A DNA stretch of 8,080 nt from Gammaproteobacteria bacterium (GCA_028293775.1 JAQGOD010000259.1:1-8080); one strand, 5' to 3'. Counted from the first letter of the stretch, positions 1 to 5,689 are shown. Notes: generated by a model from the letters alone, not told the origin. Numbers and translations: made by a program.

Positions 1-5
1 TCCGC

Positions 6-28
6 GATTTAACTTTCGGATTTAACTT
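6..28. repeat. Short direct repeat (10 bp, two copies)
   Basis: The word GATTTAACTT occurs at 6-15 and again at 19-28, a 13-base period. It is AT-rich inside a GC-rich region. The rest of 1-160 shows no ORF or clear promoter that I can support. The repeat could be a regulator binding site or chance; its left context lies outside the window. Confidence 0.35.
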
Positions 29-160
29 ACCGCGGCGGCGCGTGAGATGCGCATCCCAGTGCTGTCGCCATTGCGCGACATTGCGAGCCGCTCGTGACAC
101 AGTTCCTGTCGAGGAATACCCGCGGCACTTACTGTCGTTCCCATCACAGAGGCACACGAG

Positions 161-340
161 ATGAGCGACGTCAAAAATACAACTCGATACACCGGAGTGG
201 ACCGCAGGGCCCCTCGCGCTGACTCGACCGTTGTCAAAACTGGTGGTCGCCACGCGGCGATTACCAACAGCCTTTATAACTGGCACAGTTATAAGAATTG
301 GGCGGAAAAGGCCCGAGGCAATTTCGACGAAAAGAAATAA
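161..340 (+). CDS. Small hypothetical protein (59 aa)
   Basis: I do not recognise this protein. The frame runs from ATG at 161 to TAA at 338-340. AGAGG at 148-152 sits 8 bases before the ATG, which is good Shine-Dalgarno placement. The product is small, hydrophilic and basic. It begins MSDVKNTTRYTGVDRRAPR, has an aromatic stretch near residues 39-47 (LYNWHSYKNW) and ends in FDEKK. There is no signal peptide, membrane segment or cysteine, so a soluble cytoplasmic protein is likely. It converges on the ParA-like gene, 27 bases away, so the two are not in one operon. A longer minus-strand frame covers the same DNA but has no comparable ribosome binding site or protein-like composition. The ribosome binding site and ordered amino acid composition suggest a real gene; no function is proposed. 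Confidence 0.55.
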   Translation: MSDVKNTTRYTGVDRRAPRADSTVVKTGGRHAAITNSLYNWHSYKNWAEKARGNFDEKK

Positions 341-349
341 GCGAGTGTC

Positions 350-383
350 GCCGGCGGCAAAGCGCTTCTAGGCGCTGACCGGC
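350..383. terminator. Possible bidirectional hairpin between convergent genes
   Basis: GCCGG at 350-354 pairs with CCGGC at 379-383, and inside it AGCGC (361-365) pairs with GCGCT (372-376) around the ParA stop codon. The location between two converging 3' ends fits a shared terminator. There is no T-tract on either side, so intrinsic termination is unproven. Confidence 0.3.
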
Positions 384-1066
384 AAGGGGTTGAGGCTTTC
401 GCCTGGATGTGCAGCAACCTCCTTGGCTTTGAGCCACGCCAACATCGGTTGCCAATCCTCCAGATCTTGCTCCACCACGTGGCGTTTCATTTCGTGCAGG
501 CCTACGCCTTGTTCGGCGGCGCGCACGTAGTTTTGCGAGTCCCGCAAGGTGGCGATGACGGGAATGCGCAAAGTCTCCAGAAATCGCATCAGAGATTGAT
601 AGATCACCGTATTGCGCTTGACTCGATTGGCAACCACGCCGATGCGGTATTCGTCGCGGCGCACCTTCGCAATCAACAACAAGTCGGCGATGCACTTCGA
701 ACAGGCATGGATATCGATGTCGGAGGGCAGCACCGGGACGATGATCGCGTCGGCATTCTTCGTCATGTCGGGCATTTCTTGGGCCGACACCGCGGCGGGC
801 GTATCGACGATGACATGCGCGGCGTCCGGCGGGATGCGCATTTGCCAGGCGCGGGTTACCCCGGCAGGGCGCTCGAACGCCGCGATGCCATAAATGAAGG
901 GTTGATGGGCCTTACGCTTTTTGAGCCAACGGCTGCTGGAAGCCTGCGGGTCATTATCCTGCAGCAGCGGACGGTCGCCCTGACTCGCAAAGTAGCTGGC
1001 GAGATTGGTGGCTATCGTCGTTTTGCCCGAGCCCCCTTTGGGGTTCAGGACGAGAATGCGCTGCAT
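368..1066 (-). CDS. ParA/MinD-family ATPase (orphan ParA-like)
   Basis: This is a 232-residue P-loop ATPase of the ParA/MinD (SIMIBI) class. Such proteins use ATP-dependent dimerisation to position plasmids, chromosomes or protein complexes on the nucleoid or membrane. The deviant Walker A is PKGGSGKTT at residues 9-17, with the signature lysine K10. Switch I is DNDPQAS at 37-43, switch II is VIVDTPA at 85-91, and NRVKRN at 147-152 resembles the adenine-contact region. There is no N-terminal helix-turn-helix, so it is the short ParA type. No ParB or parS-like gene adjoins it, which argues against a standard partition operon. The start is fixed by the P-loop, which in this family lies about ten residues from the N-terminus; the ribosome binding site is weak. 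Switch I normally reads like DxDPQ after a hydrophobic strand; here the strand is LLQDNDPQ, slightly unusual. The cargo cannot be inferred. Confidence 0.88.
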   Translation of the reverse strand: MQRILVLNPKGGSGKTTIATNLASYFASQGDRPLLQDNDPQASSSRWLKKRKAHQPFIYGIAAFERPAGVTRAWQMRIPPDAAHVIVDTPAAVSAQEMPDMTKNADAIIVPVLPSDIDIHACSKCIADLLLIAKVRRDEYRIGVVANRVKRNTVIYQSLMRFLETLRIPVIATLRDSQNYVRAAEQGVGLHEMKRHVVEQDLEDWQPMLAWLKAKEVAAHPGESLNPLPVSA

Positions 1067-1182
1067 GTCCGTAGAGCCTACGCAGCCCCAGGCACCATAG
1101 CAAGCAAAGGGCCGTGCTTAGGGTGTGATGCCACTCACGGTTAGCCGCAAGGCATGCACCTAGACTCAAAAGCGTGGAGTGG

Positions 1183-1329
1183 ATGCTGCAAGTGGTTGAT
1201 GAACTCGACGATGCGTTAAGCGCATTGCGCTTGTATACGCTCGGCTGGATCGAGGAGATGGGCCTCCTCCTGGCCTCGGGCGCGGCGGCTGGCGCCATTT
1301 GCGCGGCGCTTCTGCGCAGCGCCGCTTAA
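1183..1329 (+). CDS. Doubtful small ORF (48 aa), hydrophobic C-terminus
   Basis: ATG at 1183 opens a frame that ends at TAA 1327-1329. The N-terminal half is acidic and amphipathic (VVDELDDALSALRLY). Residues 27-44 are a continuous run of small and hydrophobic residues that could form one membrane helix, ending in LLRSAA. GGAG lies only 3 bases before the ATG, which is too close to be convincing; an in-frame GTG at 1174 is the alternative start. The ORF lies just upstream of the FKBP lipoprotein gene and diverges from the ParA-like gene. I do not recognise it, and the GC-rich DNA makes chance frames common. It is the only candidate gene in the 290-base gap between the ParA and FKBP genes. Confidence 0.25.
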   Translation: MLQVVDELDDALSALRLYTLGWIEEMGLLLASGAAAGAICAALLRSAA

Positions 1330-1355
1330 GAACTCCTCGCTGCGCGAAATCCATT

Positions 1356-1829
1356 ATGATGCCGACGATGGCATCCATACATTCATCGAAAGTCATTCTA
1401 ATGGTCTGCATCGCGCTCATCGCGGGGTGCAGCGGCAAGTCCGATCAGCCCGCCGCCAACACCGCGCCGGCTGCCAATCCCGTGACGTCGCTGCAGAAGG
1501 TGACGCTCAAGCCCGGCACGGGCGCGGTCATCGGCGGCGGTCAAACCGCGGTGGTGCAATACACCGGTTGGTTGTACGAGGCGGGGGCCAAGGATTTGAA
1601 GGGCAAACAATTCGACAGCTCGCAAAACACGGGCCACCCGTTCAAGTTTGCCTTGGACACGGGCGCGGTCATCAAGGGATGGGATCAGGGCGTCGTCGGC
1701 ATGAAGGTGGGCGAGAGCCGACGGCTCATCATTCCGCCTGAACTCGCCTATGGCGACGGCGGTGCCGGCGGCGTGATTCCGCCCGGCGCGACCTTGGTGT
1801 TCGACATCGAACTGGCCGGGATCGAATAG
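1356..1829 (+). CDS. FKBP-type peptidyl-prolyl isomerase lipoprotein
   Basis: This is a peptidyl-prolyl cis-trans isomerase of the FKBP fold, predicted to act outside the cytoplasm. From ATG 1356 it has 157 residues. Residues 6-25 form a lipoprotein signal peptide: a lysine, then VILMVCIALIAGC with C25 as the lipidated cysteine. The +2 residue is serine, which normally sends a lipoprotein to the outer membrane. A short Ala/Pro/Asn-rich linker follows, then a single FKBP domain (about 47-157). Expected active-site residues are all visible: Y69 (VQYTG), F86 and D87 (KQFDSS), F96/F98, V105-I106, W109 (VIKGWD), Y132 (LAYGDGG) and F149 (LVFDIEL). It lacks the N-terminal dimerisation domain of FkpA/Mip proteins, so it is the compact form. 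In-frame ATGs at 1356, 1359 and 1368 all keep the signal peptide; none has a strong ribosome binding site, so the exact start is uncertain. An even longer frame from 1299 would spoil the signal peptide and is rejected. Confidence 0.92.
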   Translation: MMPTMASIHSSKVILMVCIALIAGCSGKSDQPAANTAPAANPVTSLQKVTLKPGTGAVIGGGQTAVVQYTGWLYEAGAKDLKGKQFDSSQNTGHPFKFALDTGAVIKGWDQGVVGMKVGESRRLIIPPELAYGDGGAGGVIPPGATLVFDIELAGIE

Positions 1830-1838
1830 AGTAGAAGC

Positions 1839-1862
1839 GGCGGCCGAGTTGCCTCAGCCGCC
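1839..1862. terminator. Bidirectional terminator-like hairpin
   Basis: GGCGGC (1839-1844) pairs with GCCGCC (1857-1862). After one C/A mismatch, GAG (1846-1848) pairs with CTC (1853-1855), leaving the tetraloop TTGC. It lies in the 45-base gap between the converging FKBP and HU genes, where a shared terminator is expected. The minus-strand exit is moderately T-rich; the plus-strand exit is not. Confidence 0.5.
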
Positions 1863-1874
1863 CCGTCATCAACT

Positions 1875-2186
1875 TTAGTTCACGTATTCTTTCAGCGTCT
1901 TCAATGCGGCAATGCGCACCTTCTTGCTCGCCGGCTTCGCCTTGAACATCATCTTCTCGCCGTTGAACGGATTGACACCCTCGCGCGCCTTCGTGGCAGG
2001 CTTCTTCACGACCTTCATCTTCAAAAGTCCCGGCAAGGTGAACAAGCCATGACTTCGCAGACTCTTCTTGATCGAGGCGCCAAGCGAGTCAAACACGGCT
2101 CCGACCTGCTTCTTTGAGAGCTCTGTTTCCTTTGAAATCGTCGCGAGAATTTCAGACTTGGTCGGTGCTGCATTCTTTTTCGCCAT
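1875..2186 (-). CDS. HU/IHF-family DNA-binding protein
   Basis: This 103-residue nucleoid-associated protein belongs to the HU/IHF family, which binds and bends DNA as a dimer. The start at 2186 is fixed by AGGAG 7 bases upstream and yields MAKKNAAPTKSEIL; an earlier in-frame ATG at 2240 lacks such a site. Residues 1-10 are a short lysine/alanine-rich extension absent from classical 90-residue HU. Residues 10-45 give the two-helix body (SEILATISKETELSKKQV). GLFTLPGLLKMKVVKKPATKA (47-67) is the beta-sheet entering the DNA-binding arm. NPFNGE (72-77) takes the place of the usual NPxTGE arm-tip motif, and the C-terminal helix ends LKTLKEYVN. It is very lysine-rich, with no obvious acidic patch. 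It stands alone with its own AT-rich upstream region. It is probably an HU-like paralogue rather than the housekeeping hupA/hupB product. Confidence 0.9.
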   Translation of the reverse strand: MAKKNAAPTKSEILATISKETELSKKQVGAVFDSLGASIKKSLRSHGLFTLPGLLKMKVVKKPATKAREGVNPFNGEKMMFKAKPASKKVRIAALKTLKEYVN

Positions 2187-2193
2187 ATTAAAT

Positions 2194-2198
2194 CTCCT
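2194..2198 (-). promoter_or_regulatory. Strong ribosome binding site of the HU gene
   Basis: The minus strand reads AGGAG here, 7 bases before the ATG at 2186. It decides this start over the upstream in-frame ATG at 2240, which would add 18 residues unlike any HU N-terminus. Confidence 0.85.
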
Positions 2199-2255
2199 AA
2201 AATGTTTGCGAGCGCGGGCGGTAAATGCCCATAAATTCAACTCGGCGCCGAAAAT

Positions 2256-2307
2256 AACATAGAAAAAAGCCGATGTTTAGCGCAAACGTGAAAAAAGATT
2301 TTTCACG
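2256..2307 (-). promoter_or_regulatory. Candidate HU promoter with UP-element-like palindrome
   Basis: On the minus strand a -35-like TTGCGC (2285-2280) is followed after 18 bases by a -10-like TATGTT (2261-2256). Just upstream, 2307-2287 is a perfect inverted repeat with 9-base arms CGTGAAAAA and TTTTTCACG around a 3-base centre. Its A-run followed by a T-run closely resembles the consensus UP element that contacts the RNA polymerase alpha subunit. The predicted transcription start is near 2249, inside the 10-base palindrome TCGGCGCCGA (2242-2251), giving a leader of about 60 bases. The palindrome could instead be a terminator of the yggT transcript, since it lies downstream of that gene on the same strand. 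It is the only strongly AT-rich stretch between 1830 and 4560. Confidence 0.45.
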
Positions 2308-2416
2308 CCGATGCAATTCGCCCTGGTTTTTCAGGCTTCCGCGCCCGCCGAGGCATTGCTGCGGAGGCAAGGTGTTGCTTCGTTCGCTGTGTTATCAGGC
2401 ATGTACGAGGCGATGT

Positions 2417-2941
2417 TCAACGCAGTAGCACTAGCAATGCGCCGATGGCGATCGACACCCACAGGACTGAAAAATCTATTTGCCCGATGCGCGGAATCAT
2501 GCGTCGCACCGGCTTTAATATAGGTTCGCACAGCTGAGACAGCAGGCGCACGCCCGGCGCATAGCCGCCGGACGAGACAAAACTCGTCAGCCAGTACAAC
2601 AACATTGCGAACAAGTAGACGCGCAGCACCAGGCCCACCAGCTCGAGCACGGTGATGCGCAGGAAGGTCAGCACATCGGTCATCCCGCCCGCCAGAGCCA
2701 ACATCGCGAAAGTGCGCGCCGAGGCCACCAACAGCACCGCGACGAGGGTGGCCGTGTCGATCTTGCCGATCGGCGGCAGCACCTTGCGCAGGGGCAATAT
2801 CAGCCAGTTGGTCACGCGCACGATGGCATCGGCCATCGGGTCGCGAAAATCGGCCCGCACCAGTTGGAATAGCAATCGCAGCACGAAGGCGAGCAGCAAC
2901 AGCCACAGCAACATATCGACGATGTATCTGATCGCTTCCAT
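2417..2941 (-). CDS. yggT: YggT-family integral membrane protein
   Basis: This is a 174-residue inner-membrane protein of the YggT family. The biochemical role is not settled; E. coli YggT has been linked to osmotic-shock tolerance, and the related YlmG/YCF19 proteins to division or plastid functions. Two homologous halves are visible. Each has hydrophobic helices followed by a short polar loop with the signature P-L/V-R-K/R-x-L/I-P-P/R-I-G-x-I-D (residues 50-62 and 144-156). Membrane segments are approximately 8-26, 64-84, 93-118 and 157-173. It is the last gene of the yggS-proC-yggT cluster, 68 bases after proC. An in-frame TAA lies 9 bases upstream of the ATG (2950-2948), so no longer form is possible. 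The nearest good Shine-Dalgarno sequence is 23 bases away across a hairpin. The yggU gene that often follows yggT in Enterobacteria is absent. Confidence 0.93.
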   Translation of the reverse strand: MEAIRYIVDMLLWLLLLAFVLRLLFQLVRADFRDPMADAIVRVTNWLILPLRKVLPPIGKIDTATLVAVLLVASARTFAMLALAGGMTDVLTFLRITVLELVGLVLRVYLFAMLLYWLTSFVSSGGYAPGVRLLSQLCEPILKPVRRMIPRIGQIDFSVLWVSIAIGALLVLLR

Positions 2942-2950
2942 ATATTTTTA

Positions 2951-2970
2951 GGCGCGTCGCGCCACCTTTC
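2951..2970 (-). promoter_or_regulatory. Hairpin between Shine-Dalgarno and start of yggT
   Basis: On the minus strand GAAAGGT (2970-2964) is the best Shine-Dalgarno match upstream of yggT. It is followed at once by a perfect hairpin, GGCGC (2963-2959) with GCGCC (2955-2951) around GAC. Nine AT-rich bases then lead to ATG at 2941. Linear spacing is 23 bases; with the hairpin folded it becomes about 10, close to optimal. The structure may therefore set yggT translation. Confidence 0.4.
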
Positions 2971-2973
2971 AAC

Positions 2974-2990
2974 GGGGTCGAGGCGACCCC
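2974..2990 (-). other. Hairpin in the proC-yggT gap
   Basis: GGGGTCG (2974-2980) and CGACCCC (2984-2990) form a perfect 7-bp stem with a 3-base loop, 19 bases after the proC stop codon. It has no T-tract, so it is more likely an RNA-stability or attenuating structure between proC and yggT than a terminator. Confidence 0.4.
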
Positions 2991-3009
2991 GACCGAAATC
3001 ACGCCAAAT

Positions 3010-3840
3010 CTATGGGGTGCCGAACTCGGCCGCGAGTTCAGCTGAACGGCGGTCGGCCGCGGCCACCGCGTGCGCGACGATAGCACGAAGGCCTGCCGCA
3101 TCGAGGACCTCGAGCGCCGCCGCCGTGGTGCCGCCCTTGGAGGTGACCTGCTCGCGCAACGTGGCGAGGGAGTCCGCCGACTGGCGCGCCATCTGTGCGG
3201 CACCGAAGGCGGTTTCCAAGGTCAGGCGGTGCGCGATGTCGGTGGGCAGCCCCCGCTCATGGGCCGCCGCCTCGAGCGCCTCCATAAACAGAAAAAAATA
3301 AGCCGGTCCGCTGCCCGACAGTGCAGTCACGGTATCCATCTGCGACTCATGTTCCACCCACACCGTGGCGCTGACGGCTGCCATGATGCTCTCCGCCAGT
3401 GCGCGATACGCGGCCCCGACCGAAGCGGGCGCGTACAAGCCGGTTGCGCCGAAGCCATTGAGTGCAGGCCGGTTGGGCATGGTGCGGATCACCGGAACCT
3501 GTGGGCCAAACCAACGCGCCAGCGACGCGTGCGGGATTCCCGCAGCCACCGATATCAACAGAGGTCGGCTCGCCGCCAAATGGGGCGCCAATCCTAAAGC
3601 TACGGCGCGCATCTGCTGCGGTTTGACGGCCAGCACCACCACCTCGGCGCCCTGCACGGCGCTCACGTTATCGGCCGCGGTTTGAATGGCGTAGTCGCGC
3701 GCCAGGCGCTGCAGCTGATCTGTGCTGGGGTCTGCCGCGACAATGCGCGCGGGCTGCACGCCCCGCTTGGTGAGGCCGCTGATCAGCGCGGCCGCCATGT
3801 TGCCGCCACCGATGAAAGCGAGTTTTCTTATATTGTTCAT
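3010..3840 (-). CDS. proC: Pyrroline-5-carboxylate reductase
   Basis: ProC catalyses the last step of proline biosynthesis in the cytoplasm: reduction of 1-pyrroline-5-carboxylate to L-proline with NAD(P)H. The 276-residue length is normal. The N-terminal Rossmann domain has FIGGGNMAAALI (9-20), ADPS (36-39) and AVKPQ (71-75), then SVAAGIP (97-103) and MPNRPA (121-126). The C-terminal dimerisation and catalytic domain has ALSGSGPAYFFLFMEAL (173-189) and the family signature around TSKGGTTAAALEVL (233-246). The motif usually written MPNTPA has Arg in place of Thr here; I recall this variant in some relatives, so it is probably not damaging. AGAGG lies 6 bases before the ATG and confirms the start. 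It follows yggS by 51 bases and precedes yggT, as in many gammaproteobacteria. Confidence 0.97.
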   Translation of the reverse strand: MNNIRKLAFIGGGNMAAALISGLTKRGVQPARIVAADPSTDQLQRLARDYAIQTAADNVSAVQGAEVVVLAVKPQQMRAVALGLAPHLAASRPLLISVAAGIPHASLARWFGPQVPVIRTMPNRPALNGFGATGLYAPASVGAAYRALAESIMAAVSATVWVEHESQMDTVTALSGSGPAYFFLFMEALEAAAHERGLPTDIAHRLTLETAFGAAQMARQSADSLATLREQVTSKGGTTAAALEVLDAAGLRAIVAHAVAAADRRSAELAAEFGTP

Positions 3841-3846
3841 GCCTGT

Positions 3847-3851
3847 CCTCT
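3847..3851 (-). promoter_or_regulatory. Ribosome binding site of proC
   Basis: The minus strand reads AGAGG, 6 bases before the proC ATG at 3840. It supports that start and independent translation initiation inside the yggS-proC transcript. Confidence 0.75.
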
Positions 3852-3891
3852 GAGCCTTGCCTTATCGTATCGAGCGCCTACCCGGGGCTTC

Positions 3892-4584
3892 TTACCGGGG
3901 TCCGAATAACGCCGTGCCGATGCGCACCAGCGTGGCCCCTTCGGCGATGGCGGACTCGAAATCCGCGCTCATCCCCATCGACAGTGTATCGAGCTTCAGG
4001 CCCCCGGCGTTCAGATCCTGCAGCGCGCCTCGAAGCTGCGCGAACACGGCGCGCTCCGCGGCGGCGTCCGGTTGCGGCGGCGGCAAGCACATCAGGCCGC
4101 GCAGCTGTATGCGCGGCAGCGCCGCGACTGCCGCGGCCAACTTCAGGAGGGCATCCGGTTCCACGCCTCCTTTGGTCGGCTCAGGCACCAGCGCCACCTG
4201 AATACAAACCTGGAGCGGGGGCGCATGGAACGGCCGTTGCTCGGACAGCCGCTTGGCGATGCTCAAGCGATCGACGCTGTGCACCCAGTCGAAGCGCTCG
4301 GCGATGGGACGGGTCTTGTTGGATTGGATGGCGCCGATGAAATGCCAGCGCAGCCGTAAATCGGCGAGGCTGTCCATTTTCCCTAAGGCTTCTTTCAAAT
4401 AATTTTCGCCGAAATCCGTGACGCCGGCGGTGGCGGCGAGGCGGATGGTTTCGGCAGTCTTCGTCTTGGTAACGGCAACCAGTGTGACCGTGCCGGGGTC
4501 TCTCCCGGCGGCAATGGCTGCACTACGTATGCGAGACCGGACGTGGTTCACATGAAGCGTCAAATTCTGCGGACCAATTAACAT
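3892..4584 (-). CDS. yggS: PLP-binding homeostasis protein YggS/PLPBP
   Basis: YggS (PLPBP, PROSC in humans) is a cytoplasmic, non-catalytic PLP-binding protein with the fold of the alanine racemase N-terminal domain. It buffers pyridoxal phosphate and affects amino and keto acid balance. From ATG 4584 it has 230 residues, the usual length. The PLP lysine is K40 in VAVTKTK. FGENYLKE (58-65), WHFIGAIQSNK (80-90), TKGG (137-140), LSMGMSADFE (201-210, phosphate-binding region) and VRIGTALFG (220-228) are all family motifs. The frame stays open to a GTG at 4599, which would add five residues. I prefer ATG 4584 because it aligns with the E. coli N-terminus, although its Shine-Dalgarno sequence is 15 bases away. 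It is the first gene of the yggS-proC-yggT cluster and is divergent from pilT. Confidence 0.95.
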   Translation of the reverse strand: MLIGPQNLTLHVNHVRSRIRSAAIAAGRDPGTVTLVAVTKTKTAETIRLAATAGVTDFGENYLKEALGKMDSLADLRLRWHFIGAIQSNKTRPIAERFDWVHSVDRLSIAKRLSEQRPFHAPPLQVCIQVALVPEPTKGGVEPDALLKLAAAVAALPRIQLRGLMCLPPPQPDAAAERAVFAQLRGALQDLNAGGLKLDTLSMGMSADFESAIAEGATLVRIGTALFGPR

Positions 4585-4648
4585 ATTGGGTGGCAACACC
4601 CTCTTATATACTGCTGGTGGCTTAAACCAGTCGAATCAGGAGCCGTAA
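4585..4648. promoter_or_regulatory. Divergent yggS/pilT intergenic region
   Basis: This 64-base gap must contain control elements for one or both directions. For pilT, TATACT at 4607-4612 is a good -10 match; the best -35, TTGGGT at 4586-4591, is 15 bases away, which is short. GGGTG (4588-4592) and CACCC (4597-4601) form a hairpin around GCAA. On the minus strand this structure covers the yggS Shine-Dalgarno sequence AGAGG (4604-4600). CTGGT (4614-4618) and ACCAG (4626-4630) form a second inverted repeat in the pilT leader. I see no sigma-54 site. Transcription starts are not certain. Confidence 0.45.
4638..4642 (+). promoter_or_regulatory. Ribosome binding site of pilT
   Basis: AGGAG lies 6 bases before ATG 4649, an optimal arrangement that fixes the pilT start and suggests strong initiation at the head of the ATPase operon. 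Confidence 0.85.
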
Positions 4649-5689
4649 ATGGCGGTCGATATCGCGCAGCTTCTCGCCTTTGCGGTGAAAAACAATGCGT
4701 CGGACTTGCATCTGTCGGCGGGCGTTTCCCCGATGATCCGCGTGGACGGCGATATGAAGCGCGTCAACATGCCTGCGTTGGTGCACAAAGAAGTGCACAG
4801 CATGGTGTACGACATCATGAACGACAAGCAGCGCAAGGCGTTCGAGGAGTTCTACGAGACGGACTTTTCGTTTGAGATCCCCAAGCTGGCGCGATTTCGC
4901 GTCAATGCTTTCAATCAAAATCGCGGTGCCGGCGCGGTATTTCGCAATATTCCCTCGGCCATCCTGTCGCTGGACGAATTGAACGCGCCGAAGACTTTCA
5001 AAGATCTGTGCATGCTTCCCCGAGGTCTGGTGCTGGTGACCGGCCCGACCGGATCCGGCAAATCGACCACGCTGGCCGGCATGGTCAATCATTGTAACGA
5101 CAACCGTCCGGATCACATTATAACCATTGAAGATCCGATCGAATTCGTGCACGAAAGCAAGCGCTGCCTGGTCAATCAGCGCGAAGTGCATCGCGACACC
5201 TTGGGTTTCAGCGAGGCGCTGCGCTCGGCGCTGCGCGAAGATCCCGATGTGGTGCTGGTCGGCGAAATGCGCGATTTGGAAACCATTCGCTTGGCACTCA
5301 CGGCCGCGGAAACCGGCCATTTGGTGTTCGGCACCCTGCATACGAGCTCGGCGGCCAAGACCATCGACCGCATCGTCGATGTGTTTCCCGCTGCGGAAAA
5401 GGATATGGTTCGCGCCATGATGTCCGAAAGCTTGCGGGCGGTGATATCGCAGACGCTCATGAAGCGCGTCGGCGGCGGACGTGTTGCAGCGCATGAAATC
5501 ATGATTGGCACGCCCGCCATCCGAAACTTGATTCGCGAGGGCAAGATCGCGCAAATGTACTCAGCCATCCAGACCGGACAGGGACAGGGCATGCAGACCC
5601 TCGACCAATGTCTTCAGGAAATGGTGGCCAAGGGTGTTGTCAGCCGCGAAGAAGCCAAGTACAAGGCGCAGAACAAGGACAGCATTTAA
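4649..5689 (+). CDS. pilT: Type IV pilus retraction ATPase PilT
   Basis: PilT is the hexameric cytoplasmic motor that depolymerises type IV pili, powering twitching motility, DNA uptake and surface sensing. The 346-residue length is typical. The N-terminal PAS-like domain starts at ASDLHLSAGVSPMIRVDG (17-34). In the RecA-like core, Walker A is GPTGSGKST (132-140), the Asp box TIEDPIE (159-165), Walker B DPDVVLVGEMRD (198-209) with catalytic E206, and the His box TGHLVFGTLHT (222-232). The PilT-specific C-terminal motif AIRNLIRE (290-297), needed for retraction, is intact, followed by KIAQMYSAIQTG. This motif distinguishes it from the two downstream paralogues. All key residues are present. 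Its stop codon overlaps the next start by one base, so it heads an operon of three ATPase genes. Confidence 0.97.
   Translation: MAVDIAQLLAFAVKNNASDLHLSAGVSPMIRVDGDMKRVNMPALVHKEVHSMVYDIMNDKQRKAFEEFYETDFSFEIPKLARFRVNAFNQNRGAGAVFRNIPSAILSLDELNAPKTFKDLCMLPRGLVLVTGPTGSGKSTTLAGMVNHCNDNRPDHIITIEDPIEFVHESKRCLVNQREVHRDTLGFSEALRSALREDPDVVLVGEMRDLETIRLALTAAETGHLVFGTLHTSSAAKTIDRIVDVFPAAEKDMVRAMMSESLRAVISQTLMKRVGGGRVAAHEIMIGTPAIRNLIREGKIAQMYSAIQTGQGQGMQTLDQCLQEMVAKGVVSREEAKYKAQNKDSI

Noticed and set aside
1299..1355. A longer start for the FKBP protein at 1299
   Set aside because: It would add an arginine-rich stretch ahead of the signal peptide and has no ribosome binding site.
2187..2240. A longer HU start at 2240
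   Set aside because: AGGAG 7 bases before ATG 2186 and the normal HU N-terminus favour the shorter form.
2331..2402. A 23-residue minus-strand peptide frame between yggT and the HU gene
   Set aside because: No ribosome binding site, and no sequence feature beyond being open.
2331..3203. A 290-residue minus-strand frame across proC and yggT
   Set aside because: It is a GC-driven shadow: arginine- and serine-rich low-complexity translation overlapping two well-supported genes in another frame.
3881..3899. A CCCGG/CCGGG inverted repeat at the yggS stop
   Set aside because: Only five base pairs, overlapping the stop codon and without a T-tract; chance is likely in this GC-rich gap.
4586..4608. 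A sigma-54 promoter for pilT, suggested by TGGCAA near 4591
   Set aside because: The required GC at the -12 element is missing at correct spacing.
4622..5554. A 310-residue frame antisense to pilT, and similar antisense frames under the other two ATPase genes
   Set aside because: All three ATPase genes have similar histidine- and alanine-rich antisense frames, as expected from GC-rich codon use. None has family motifs.
5608..5688. An upstream in-frame extension of pilU inside pilT, from 5608
   Set aside because: The extra residues are out-of-frame translation of the pilT 3' end. ATG 5689 has a ribosome binding site, overlaps the pilT stop as TAATG and matches the PilU N-terminus.
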